42,147 bases of DNA from the NCBI GenBank assembly GCA_003158895.1, contig PMLO01000024.1, positions 1 to 42,147 on the forward strand, read 5' to 3'. The notes below the pieces were generated by a model that saw only the letters and a list, made by a program, of their open reading frames with translations, had not been told where the DNA came from and made no database searches. Each line of letters opens with the position of its first letter. Within the stretch, counting starts at the first letter, position 1. Origin of the DNA: Propionibacteriaceae bacterium. GTDB taxonomy: Bacteria > Actinomycetota > Actinomycetes > Propionibacteriales > Propionibacteriaceae. The translations under genes were made by a program, and so were the position numbers. Of this stretch, positions 1 to 7,525 are shown piece after piece.

Positions 1-3000
1 AAGAAGAGATGAGACCGGGCACGAGACCGTACCCACCTTGGAGTCGCTGACGCCGACGGTCGTCAGCGACACGTTGCCGGTGTTCTTCACGACGAACGAG
101 TACGGAAGGGTGGCGCCTGCCACGCTGCCGCTCAGCGCGCCTGCCGACTTCACCAGCGAGATCGTGGCGGTGCGGGTGATCGTCGTGCTTGTCGAGTCGG
201 TCGCCGTCACAGCCGCGCCGGTCGGCGGCGTGCCGGAGGCGCTCGCGGTGTTGTTCACGACGCCGGCATCCGCGTCCGCCTGGGTGAGCGTGTAGACCTT
301 CGTGCACGTCGTGAACGCACCGGGCAACAAGGTCGTCGGCGCGCAGGTGACCGTACCGACTCGTGCATCCGTCACACCGACCGTGGTGAGCGTGACGTTG
401 CCGGCGTTGGTGACGAGGAAGGTGTACGTGATCGTCGAGCCGGCGGTCATTCCGCTCGGTGTACCGGCCTGCTTGTGCAGCGTGATCGCCGGGACCCTCG
501 CGATACCAGTGTCAGTCGAGTCCGTGGCGGGCGGCACGGTCGTCCCCGACGGCGGCGTGGCGTTGGCAGTCGCCGTGTTCGCGACGTGCCCGGCGTCGAC
601 GTCCGTCTGCGTGATCGGGTACGTCGCCGTACAGGTCGCTGTCGCTCCCGGCGCCAGCGTCGCGGGGCAGGACACCGAGCCGACCTTCGCATCGGACACC
701 GACAGCGACGTCAGCGTGACGTTGCCGGTGTTGTGGAAAACGAACGAGTAGGTGATCGTCGACCCTGAGGTCGTACCGGTGGGGGTACCCGCCTGCTTGT
801 CGAACGTGAAAGCGGGCGTCCGCGTGATGGGTGTGGAGACCGAGGACGTCGCCTGTACCGAGACGTTGGACGGGGACTTCCCGCTGGCTGTGGCGGTGTT
901 GGCCACAGAGCCGGTGTCGACGTCAGCCTGCGTGAGCGTGTACGTCTTCGTACACGTCGTCGTCGCGCCCGGGACGAGAGGGCTCACCGGGCAGCTGACC
1001 GATCCGACCTTCGGATCGGAGACGCCGACGCTCGAGAGCGTCACGTTGCCGGTGTTCTTGACGACGAACGAGTAGGCGATCGTCGAACCCGGGGTGTTAC
1101 CGGTCGGCGTTCCCGCCGTCTTGGTCAGCGTGATCCCCGGTCCGGGCGTCACGGTCGTGTCCACCGAGTCGGACGCTGTGACGGCCGCACCGTTTGGACC
1201 GTAGCCCGTTGCCGTGGCGGTGTTGAGCACGTGGCCTGCGTCGATGTCGGCCTGGGTCAGCGTGTGCGAGCCTGTACACGTCGTCGCTGCACCGACGGCG
1301 AGCGTCGTGGTCGGGCAGCTGAAGCTGGGCACATTGGCATCCAGCAGCCAGATGCCGTTCAGCGTCACGTTGCCGGTGTTGCTGATGACGAACGAGTAGC
1401 TGATAGTGCTGCCGGCCGTCTGCCCCGACATGCCGCCGTACTGCTTGTCGAGCGAGATCGCCGGGTTGCGCGCCAGCGTCGTTGTGGTCGACCCGTTGGC
1501 GGTCGGAGCCCCCATGCCGTTCGGCGGCGTACCGGTCACGGTCGCCTGGTTCGTCACGGTGCCCGCGTCGATCTCGGCCTGGGTGATCGTGTGCGATCCC
1601 GTACAGGTCGTGCTGGCACCGGGCAGCAGCGTGGTGGTCGGGCAGGTGTAGCTCGTCACCTTGGCGTCCGCGATCACGATGCCGGTCAGCGTGACGTTGC
1701 CGGTGTTGGTGACGAGGAACGAGTACGCCAGGGTCGATCCCGCGGTCGTACCGGACGGCGTGCCCGCGCTCTTGGCCAGCGTCATCGTTGCGGTACGAGA
1801 GGTGTAGATCGTGGCGGAGCTCGTCGACGTGACATTCACCGAGGCCGGGGAGGTGCCCGCGGCCGTCGCGGTGTTGACGAGCGTGCCGGCATCCACATTG
1901 GCCTGGGTGAGCGTGTACGACTTCGTGCAGGTCATCGAGACGCCCGGGTCGAGGGTCGTCGCCGGGCAGGTGACTGTACCGACCGTCGGGTCGCTCACGC
2001 CCACCGACGTCAGCGGCAGGTTGCCGTTGTTCAGCACGACGAACGTGTACGTCACGGTCGAGCCCGCGGTGTTGCCGGTCGGGGTGCCGGCGGTCTTCGC
2101 GAGGGCGATCTTCGGGTTGGCCGGGATCGTGACGGTGTTCGTGTCGCTCGCCGTCAACGCGGCGCCCGTCGGCGGGTTCGCCGTGACGCCTGCGGTGTTC
2201 ACCACCGAGCCGCTTGTCACGTCGGCCTGCGTCAGCGTGTACGTGGCGGTACAGGTGGTGTTGGCCCCGACGGCCAAGGTGGTCACCGGGCAGGAGATCC
2301 CCGTGACCTTGGGGTCGGTCACGACGATGCCCGACAATGACGTCTGGCCGTTGTTGGTGACCACGAACGAGTACGGGATCTGGTCGCCGGCATCCGGGCC
2401 GTTTCCGTCCAGGTCGATGATCGCGCCCGCCTGCTTGTCGAACGTGAGGCCGGGCTTGGCGTTGGTGTAGGCGCACGTGATGACCGCGCCGGGGACGACC
2501 GCGCTTGCCGGGATCGTGTACGTGGCGCCGGACGCGCTGCCGACTGTCCCGCTCGCGTTCGTACACGTCGCAGTAGTCACCGACCAGCCGCTCAGCGCGG
2601 CTTCCGTGATCGTCACTGGTGTCCCGACCGTGGTGGCCGTGTACGCCTGAGTGCCGGTGGTGGTCGTGTCGCCGTCGACCTGTACGGCGGTACCGGCAAC
2701 CGTCGTTGTCACCGTGCCCGTAGCCTGGGAGGTGTTGGTCAGTGTGTACGTGAACGGTCCACCCACAGCGCCGGTCGTGGTCTTGGTAAGGGTGATCTGC
2801 GGCCTGGCCAGCATCGAGATCGGGTAGTCCTCGACCTCGCCGGAATCGGCCAGCCCGGTCGGCGACTGCACCTGCGCCGCGGTGTAACCGAGCCGGAACC
2901 GGGCATTGCTCGAGCCGATGCTGACGTCGCTGGGAACCGTCCACGTCAATGTCGCGGAGGTGGCTCCGGCGGCGGGCGTTGCGCACTGCCGCTCCGTGGC

Positions 3001-4095
3001 GCTGTCGAACGTGCCGTTGCGGTTGAAGTCGATCCAGCCGCACAGGGTCGCCGACTTGCTGAGGCCTGCGATCGGGACGGTCAGGCTGTAGGACGCCCCG
3101 GGCTGAGCGACGACGTTGGGCACCGAGCTGAACGCGTCCTCGCCGACATCGCCATTCGCCGCCGCGGACGCCCACGGAGCTGTCGTGGAGTTCCGGACGG
3201 TGGTGTTGTCTTCGTCGGACGTCGCGCCGAGCGTCAGGTTGCTCAGCACGTGGGCCGGAGCCTGCGAGCCGTTGTACGAGGTCGGCCCGTCCGAGTAGTC
3301 CTGCGGCAACGTGACGGTCATGTCGAAGGCGTCGGCCGCGGCGGTCCCGAGGTAGGACCCGGTCGTGTTCGGGTTCGGGTTCGTGGAGAGGATGACACCC
3401 GTATTGAAGGTGAGGGTCGATACCACTCCGTTGACCCGCACGCTCCCGCAGACGGCCGGAGCGGCCGCGTCGTACGTCAACGTGGTGCTCTTCGTCGTGC
3501 AGTCGTAGGACGTGTCGTCGGTGATGGCCGTGATCCGCGTGCCGGAGGTCACCTGCAGGTTGCCGGTCGCCGTGAGGGCCGTCATGGTGAGCCCGGCGGT
3601 CGCCAGGTCCAGGAAGGCGTGAAGATCTGTCTGCCGCGTCCCGAGCGCCGTGCCGGCCCCGAGTCCCGCCAGCTGGAGGACGGGATTGCGGACGGGCTGG
3701 CTGAAGGCGATGGTGATCGTGCCCAGACCCGTACAGGTCCCGGGGTTGGTGGCACAGGAGTTGGCGGCGACCTGGATGTTCAAAGCTGTGTCGCCGGTGA
3801 GCATCGTGGAGGGCGAGAAGAACGCGGAGTTCCATCCCCGGCTCCCCAGAGTGGCTGTCCCTGACAACGTCGTCAAGCCCGAGACTGTGACGACCGCGGA
3901 TGTGCCCGAGGCGGTCGTGAGTGTGCTGGTCGTGGCGGTCGTCCCGGTCCACCCGGTGACGAGGTCGTACGCGGCTGCCTTCGGACTGGCTCCGAACGTG
4001 AGGACGCTGATGAAGAGAATGAGCGCGGACAGCCAGGTCAGGGCACGAAAAGGCAGCGCCCACGTGGTGCGCGCACGCCACAACGGTGCAGACAC
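1..4095 (-). CDS. Giant secreted protein with DUF11/DUF7507-type repeats (partial, C-terminus beyond window)
   Basis: The 1365 visible codons run in one open frame from GTG 4095 to base 1 with no stop. The GTG follows a GAAGGGA ribosome site by six bases. The N-terminus has Arg residues, then a hydrophobic stretch (LSALILFISVLTFGAS) and AAAYD, which reads as a signal peptide. Residues about 50-300 form a Thr/Ser-rich beta domain resembling non-repetitive adhesin domains. Residues about 345-425 match a GEVED-type module (CGWIDFNRNGTFDS, ending GEVEDYPI). From about residue 545 a unit of about 110 residues repeats: seven full copies and an eighth cut by the edge. Its core reads YSFVVKNTGNVTL, then a CP...CT cysteine pair, a TLTQADVDAG segment and TxTITR. 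Such repeats form stalks in surface or extracellular proteins. I infer a cell-wall or secreted adhesin-like role. Anchor type is unknown because the end is missing. Confidence 0.85.
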   Translation of the reverse strand, partial: MSAPLWRARTTWALPFRALTWLSALILFISVLTFGASPKAAAYDLVTGWTGTTATTSTLTTASGTSAVVTVSGLTTLSGTATLGSRGWNSAFFSPSTMLTGDTALNIQVAANSCATNPGTCTGLGTITIAFSQPVRNPVLQLAGLGAGTALGTRQTDLHAFLDLATAGLTMTALTATGNLQVTSGTRITAITDDTSYDCTTKSTTLTYDAAAPAVCGSVRVNGVVSTLTFNTGVILSTNPNPNTTGSYLGTAAADAFDMTVTLPQDYSDGPTSYNGSQAPAHVLSNLTLGATSDEDNTTVRNSTTAPWASAAANGDVGEDAFSSVPNVVAQPGASYSLTVPIAGLSKSATLCGWIDFNRNGTFDSATERQCATPAAGATSATLTWTVPSDVSIGSSNARFRLGYTAAQVQSPTGLADSGEVEDYPISMLARPQITLTKTTTGAVGGPFTYTLTNTSQATGTVTTTVAGTAVQVDGDTTTTGTQAYTATTVGTPVTITEAALSGWSVTTATCTNASGTVGSASGATYTIPASAVVPGAVITCAYTNAKPGLTFDKQAGAIIDLDGNGPDAGDQIPYSFVVTNNGQTSLSGIVVTDPKVTGISCPVTTLAVGANTTCTATYTLTQADVTSGSVVNTAGVTANPPTGAALTASDTNTVTIPANPKIALAKTAGTPTGNTAGSTVTYTFVVLNNGNLPLTSVGVSDPTVGTVTCPATTLDPGVSMTCTKSYTLTQANVDAGTLVNTATAAGTSPASVNVTSTSSATIYTSRTATMTLAKSAGTPSGTTAGSTLAYSFLVTNTGNVTLTGIVIADAKVTSYTCPTTTLLPGASTTCTGSHTITQAEIDAGTVTNQATVTGTPPNGMGAPTANGSTTTTLARNPAISLDKQYGGMSGQTAGSTISYSFVISNTGNVTLNGIWLLDANVPSFSCPTTTLAVGAATTCTGSHTLTQADIDAGHVLNTATATGYGPNGAAVTASDSVDTTVTPGPGITLTKTAGTPTGNTPGSTIAYSFVVKNTGNVTLSSVGVSDPKVGSVSCPVSPLVPGATTTCTKTYTLTQADVDTGSVANTATASGKSPSNVSVQATSSVSTPITRTPAFTFDKQAGTPTGTTSGSTITYSFVFHNTGNVTLTSLSVSDAKVGSVSCPATLAPGATATCTATYPITQTDVDAGHVANTATANATPPSGTTVPPATDSTDTGIARVPAITLHKQAGTPSGMTAGSTITYTFLVTNAGNVTLTTVGVTDARVGTVTCAPTTLLPGAFTTCTKVYTLTQADADAGVVNNTASASGTPPTGAAVTATDSTSTTITRTATISLVKSAGALSGSVAGATLPYSFVVKNTGNVSLTTVGVSDSKVGTVSCPVSSLL

Positions 4096-4226
4096 TGCTG
4101 TCCCTTCACACCACGCCGGAGCAACCGGAGCAGAGCGATCGTCCCCCCGGGCACCTACTTGTACCCCGCGATCAGCAGATAACCTAGACCAAACTTCAGG
4201 TCCACCAGTTCAAAATGTGAGTGTTT

Positions 4227-4754
4227 TCACGTCGTGTCGTTTGTCACCCTGACAAGGGGTTGCGCTGGAATTGTCGAGACCCGCCAGCTCTCGGGCTGTC
4301 CGTCGCGGTAGGGCATGACGCCATGGAACTGAGCCACCGTCTCGTCGAACACCAGGGGCAGAAAGAAGCGGTCCCCGGGCCACAGCTCGAGGTCGAAGTC
4401 GAGGAGTCGCGTTCGGGGGATCCACTCGAGGGTTCCCTCGTGGTTCTCGAAGCTCAGGTCACCGGTCCACGAGTCCGCGACGAAGATGAACCCGAACCAG
4501 TCCTCGCCGTCCGCACCGAATCCGGGCCAGGAGATCGTGCCGCGTAGGCGCGGCGCATCGAGAACGATCCCGGCCTCCTCGCGTACCTCCCGGACGACCG
4601 ATGCCACGACGTCCTCATCCGGCTCGACCTTGCCACCGAGGCCGTTGTACTTGCCGAGGTGCAGGTCGTCGGGTCGGCCCTCGCGGTGGATCATGAGCAC
4701 GCGATCGCCCTCGAGGACATAGCAGAGCGTGCCGAGGATCGGCGTGTACGGCAT
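4227..4754 (-). CDS. NUDIX hydrolase, probable 8-oxo-dGTP diphosphatase (MutT family)
   Basis: 175 residues. The NUDIX box is perfect: G-KVEPD-E, seven residues, then REVREEAGI. The surrounding sequence (LCYVLEGDRVLMIHREGRPDDLHLG, then KYNGLGGK) is the pattern of MutT/NUDT1-type enzymes that hydrolyse oxidised purine nucleoside triphosphates. The start at ATG 4754 shares one base with the tsaD stop (TGATG), so translation is probably coupled to tsaD and the gene is last in that operon. A longer open frame upstream is only the tsaD shadow. Family is secure; the exact substrate is inferred. Confidence 0.88.
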   Translation of the reverse strand: MPYTPILGTLCYVLEGDRVLMIHREGRPDDLHLGKYNGLGGKVEPDEDVVASVVREVREEAGIVLDAPRLRGTISWPGFGADGEDWFGFIFVADSWTGDLSFENHEGTLEWIPRTRLLDFDLELWPGDRFFLPLVFDETVAQFHGVMPYRDGQPESWRVSTIPAQPLVRVTNDTT

Positions 4755-5797
4755 CAGACGACGATGGTCGACACCGGAAGGCCCGAGTCGACGCCGATGT
4801 CCAGGGACGACGGCCGTACGCCGGCGACCATCGCCGCACCACCGACGACCGCAATCATCGCGCCGTTGTCCGTACACAGTCCTGGTCGCGGACGACGCAA
4901 CCGGATCCCGGCAGCGGTTGCACGCTCCTCAAGCAGCGATCGCAACCGGAAGTTGGCGGCAACCCCGCCACCGATCAGCAGATCGTCGATCCCCTCGGCT
5001 TCGCACGCGGCGATCGCTTTCGCGGTCAGCACGTCGCAGACGGCTTCCTGGAACGAGGCCGCGACATCATTGACGGAGAAGTCCTCGCCGTCGCGCCGCC
5101 GCGTCTCGACCCAGCGCGCCACGGCGGTCTTCAGGCCCGAGAAGGAGAAGTCGAAGCGGTGCTTCGCGAGGTCCTTTGTCGCGGTGAGCCCACGCGGGAA
5201 CGCGATCGCCCTCGGGTTGCCGACCTGAGCGGCCTTGTCGATGACGGGGCCACCGGGGTAGGGAAGTCCGAGCAGGCGCGCGACCTTGTCGTACGCCTCC
5301 CCCGCCGCGTCGTCGATCGTCGACCCCAGCTCGCGCACGCTGGTGGCGATGTTGTCCACGCGTAGCAACGACGAGTGGCCGCCGGACACGAGCAGCGCGA
5401 TCGCGGGGCTGGGCAAAGGCCCGTGGTCGAGCACGTCGACGGCGACGTGGCCGATGAGGTGGTTCACGCCGTACAGCGGCTTGTTGAGTGCGACGGCCAA
5501 CGCCTTCGCGGTGGCGACGCCGACAACGAGTGCGGAGACCAGGCCTGGCCCAGCCGTCACGGCGATCGCGTCGACCTCGCTGAGGTCGACGCCGGCGTCC
5601 TCGCACGCGCGCTCGAGTGTCGGAAGCATGGCTTCGAGATGGGCGCGAGACGCGACCTCGGGCACGACGCCGCCGAAGCGGGCGTGGAGGTCCACCGACG
5701 ACGCCACCTGGTTGGCGAGCAGCTCGGTCCCGCGGACCAGCCCAACGCCGGTCTCGTCGCAGCTCGACTCGATGCCGAGCACCAGCGGAGCGGTCAT
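4754..5797 (-). CDS. tsaD: tRNA N6-adenosine threonylcarbamoyltransferase TsaD
   Basis: 347 residues, the usual length. The N-terminus [17 protein letters not shown] is the ASKHA ATP-binding start typical of TsaD (formerly Gcp/YgjD). HLIGH supplies the two metal-binding histidines, and the [17 protein letters not shown] segment near the end is characteristic. With TsaB and TsaE it transfers the threonylcarbamoyl group to A37 of ANN-decoding tRNAs, giving t6A, in the cytoplasm. The start at ATG 5797 overlaps the rimI stop by four bases (ATGA). Together with tsaE, tsaB and rimI in the same operon this makes the assignment very secure. Confidence 0.96.
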   Translation of the reverse strand: MTAPLVLGIESSCDETGVGLVRGTELLANQVASSVDLHARFGGVVPEVASRAHLEAMLPTLERACEDAGVDLSEVDAIAVTAGPGLVSALVVGVATAKALAVALNKPLYGVNHLIGHVAVDVLDHGPLPSPAIALLVSGGHSSLLRVDNIATSVRELGSTIDDAAGEAYDKVARLLGLPYPGGPVIDKAAQVGNPRAIAFPRGLTATKDLAKHRFDFSFSGLKTAVARWVETRRRDGEDFSVNDVAASFQEAVCDVLTAKAIAACEAEGIDDLLIGGGVAANFRLRSLLEERATAAGIRLRRPRPGLCTDNGAMIAVVGGAAMVAGVRPSSLDIGVDSGLPVSTIVV

Positions 5798-6276
5798 GAC
5801 GCCACCTCGAGCGGGGATCCGGGTGAGTACGAGAGGGCCTCGATCGGGAGCTCCATCACCAGGGCGTGGAGTCCGGTCCCGTAGTAGTCGCGGCGCCGGT
5901 CGATGGGTGAGAAGCCGAGTCGCGTGTACACGGCGTGTGCCGGCGCGTTGTCCTCCTCCACCTCGAGAAGGATCCGTACGGCTCCAGACGCCTGGGCCAT
6001 GAGGATGCTCGCGATGAGCAGCTTGCGGGCGATGCCCTGCCCGCGGCGCTCGGGCGCGACCACGACGCGGAGGAGGTCGCCGAAGTCCTCGATGAGGTGG
6101 AGCGTCGCCACGGCGACGAGCCGGTCGTCGGCATCGCGGTACGCGAGCACCTGTCGGTCGGACGCGGTCAACTCCCCGGCCCACGAGTCGCGCGACCAGC
6201 CGGCGTGGTCGAAACCGGTGGCCTCGAGGTCCATGATCGCGTCCAGGTCGTCGAGCCGGGCACGGGAGACGATCAT
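5794..6276 (-). CDS. rimI: Ribosomal protein S18-alanine N-acetyltransferase RimI (GNAT)
   Basis: 160 residues with the GNAT fold. The acetyl-CoA loop is [18 protein letters not shown], followed by the late motif [13 protein letters not shown] and RRDYYG, both typical of RimI. In proteobacteria RimI acetylates the N-terminus of S18; in actinobacteria substrates are less certain, and the gene is nearly always beside tsaB and tsaD. ATG 6276 overlaps the tsaB stop by four bases and the rimI stop overlaps the tsaD start by four bases. This tight packing fixes both ends. Confidence 0.92.
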   Translation of the reverse strand: MIVSRARLDDLDAIMDLEATGFDHAGWSRDSWAGELTASDRQVLAYRDADDRLVAVATLHLIEDFGDLLRVVVAPERRGQGIARKLLIASILMAQASGAVRILLEVEEDNAPAHAVYTRLGFSPIDRRRDYYGTGLHALVMELPIEALSYSPGSPLEVAS

Positions 6277-6926
6277 GATGGCCTCCCGGTGAGCACGGTC
6301 TTGATCGACGTGGAGACCTGTGCGTCGGGACGTCGTAGGTACAGAGGTTCGGTCCCGAGGTCGGCGAGCCGCGTCGGGGCGACGGCGATCGCACCGGGGT
6401 CGAGCGCGACGACGACCCGCTCCCCCGCCAGCTCGTACAGATCTGCAGCCGGTCCGACGATCAGGCCCGTCGGTACGTCGCAGGGCAGCGTCACGTTCGG
6501 CCCGTCGAGCCGCTTGCCACTCGGCTCGTACGTGGCCCAGTACAGCTCTTTGCGCCGCGCGTCGCTGATGACGGTGAAGCCGCGTGAAGGGTGCGTCGCC
6601 GCGAAGGTGAGCGCGACGATGTCGAGGCTGCACACGCCGCGTACAGGCACGTCGAGCACGTACGCAAGAGTCTGCGCGGTCACGATGCCCACCCGCAGGC
6701 CGGTGAACGGTCCGGGCCCGATCCCCACGACGATGCCGGCCAGGTCGGCCAGGACGTGTCCAGACGCGGCCATGACCTCGCTCACGAGCGGCATGAGCTG
6801 CTCGACATGGACGTTCGTGGCGGTCACCGCGCGTGAGGCCAGCACGTGCCCTGGCCGGGCGAGAGCGGCGGTGACACTGGTCGACGTGTCGATGCCCAGC
6901 CACAGGCCGCTGTCGGATTCACTCAT
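6273..6926 (-). CDS. tsaB: tRNA threonylcarbamoyladenosine biosynthesis protein TsaB
   Basis: 217 residues. [14 protein letters not shown] at the N-terminus, the hallmark [14 protein letters not shown] loop and [13 protein letters not shown] identify TsaB (YeaZ), the inactive paralogue of TsaD that scaffolds the TsaB-TsaD-TsaE complex. The start chosen is ATG 6926 ([10 protein letters not shown]). A 71-base spacer separates it from tsaE. That spacer holds a partial duplication of the tsaE 3' end and tsaB leader (see the repeat entry), so the two genes may not be tightly coupled. Confidence 0.93.
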   Translation of the reverse strand: MSESDSGLWLGIDTSTSVTAALARPGHVLASRAVTATNVHVEQLMPLVSEVMAASGHVLADLAGIVVGIGPGPFTGLRVGIVTAQTLAYVLDVPVRGVCSLDIVALTFAATHPSRGFTVISDARRKELYWATYEPSGKRLDGPNVTLPCDVPTGLIVGPAADLYELAGERVVVALDPGAIAVAPTRLADLGTEPLYLRRPDAQVSTSIKTVLTGRPS

Positions 6927-6934
6927 CGATCCCC

Positions 6935-7006
6935 CGCTCGCACTCAGTCATCGATCCCCCCGCTCGCCGCGGCGGCCGGAGCTCGCTGCGCTCGCACTCA
7001 GTCATC
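6935..7006. repeat. Short direct repeats spanning the tsaE end and tsaE-tsaB spacer
   Basis: An identical 18-base sequence, CGCTCGCACTCAGTCATC on the plus strand, lies at 6935-6952 and 6989-7006. The second copy contains the tsaE stop codon. Between them, two units of 25-26 bases (GCGAGCGGGGG-ATCGATGA-type on the minus strand) follow each other directly and lead into the tsaB start. It looks like local duplication of the gene junction. The GC-rich middle part (GCGAGCGCAGCGAGC) resembles short repeats seen after stop codons in related genomes; that comparison is from memory. Confidence 0.7.
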
Positions 7007-7495
7007 CAGCTCCTCGGGAGTCGCGTCGACGGCGAGGTCGATCCCAGCCCAACGGGACCCGATGCCGATCAACGTCACCGTACGTGTCTCGTCCTCGGGG
7101 TTGCTCGAGCGCTCGATGACCACGTCCAGGCGGGCGTCGCTGAGCTGCTCGGCCTTGCCCTGGCCCCACTCGACCACCGTCACCGAGTCGGCGAGCGAGG
7201 CATCGAGGTCGAGGTCTTCGACCTCGGCGAGATCGGCGAGCCGGAACGCATCGACGTGCACGAGTGTGGGGCCGCCACTGCGCGAGCGGTGGACCCGTGA
7301 CAGCACGAAGGTCGGCGAGATCACGGCGCCCTGGACGTCGAGCCCGGCACCGATGCCCTGGGTGAGCGCGGTCTTGCCGGCGCCCAGCTCACCGCACGCG
7401 AGTACGAGGTCGCCCGGTTGGAGCAGCGTGGCGAGACGTCTGCCGAGAGCATGCATGCTCTCGGCAGTCGGTACGACGATGACGCTTGGCTCCAC
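6998..7495 (-). CDS. tsaE: tRNA t6A biosynthesis ATPase TsaE
   Basis: 165 residues. The Walker A motif GELGAGKTALTQGIG (about residues 35-50), SPTFVLSRVH and the VVEWGQG segment define TsaE (YjeE), the P-loop ATPase that drives turnover of the TsaBD complex. The start is GTG 7495, preceded by GGGAGG at suitable distance. It lies 30 bases after the helicase stop, so it may be read through from the helicase promoter. Codons 10-19 contain a 28-base perfect palindrome, listed separately. A C-terminal tail (DLAVDATPEELDD) extends slightly beyond the core. Confidence 0.93.
   Translation of the reverse strand: MEPSVIVVPTAESMHALGRRLATLLQPGDLVLACGELGAGKTALTQGIGAGLDVQGAVISPTFVLSRVHRSRSGGPTLVHVDAFRLADLAEVEDLDLDASLADSVTVVEWGQGKAEQLSDARLDVVIERSSNPEDETRTVTLIGIGSRWAGIDLAVDATPEELDD
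7440..7467. repeat. 28-base perfect palindrome inside tsaE
   Basis: The 14 bases CTGCCGAGAGCATG (7440-7453) are followed with no spacer by their exact reverse complement (7454-7467). It lies within the first 20 codons of tsaE, 29 bases or more downstream of the start codon. As RNA it could form a strong hairpin (loop from the central bases) just inside the coding region; as DNA it could be a dimeric-protein site or cruciform. No function is known. Confidence 0.9.
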
Positions 7496-7525
7496 TCAGA
7501 CCTCCCTCAACGGACGGCCAACATG

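Noticed and set aside
38-2470. Several plus-strand frames opposite the repeat protein, some with hydrophobic stretches
   Set aside because: They mirror the repeat codons of the minus-strand gene, start at random places and have no ribosome sites.
1097-4081. 994-codon minus-strand open frame rich in His and Arg
   Set aside because: It is a shifted frame of the repeat protein. The neighbouring frame gives a signal peptide and regular YSFVVKNTGNV repeats, while this one is low complexity without any motif.
4240-4254. TTGTCACCCTGACAA, a 15-base palindrome as a possible operator
   Set aside because: It lies inside the last codons of the NUDIX gene; six-base arms are too short to claim function without other copies.
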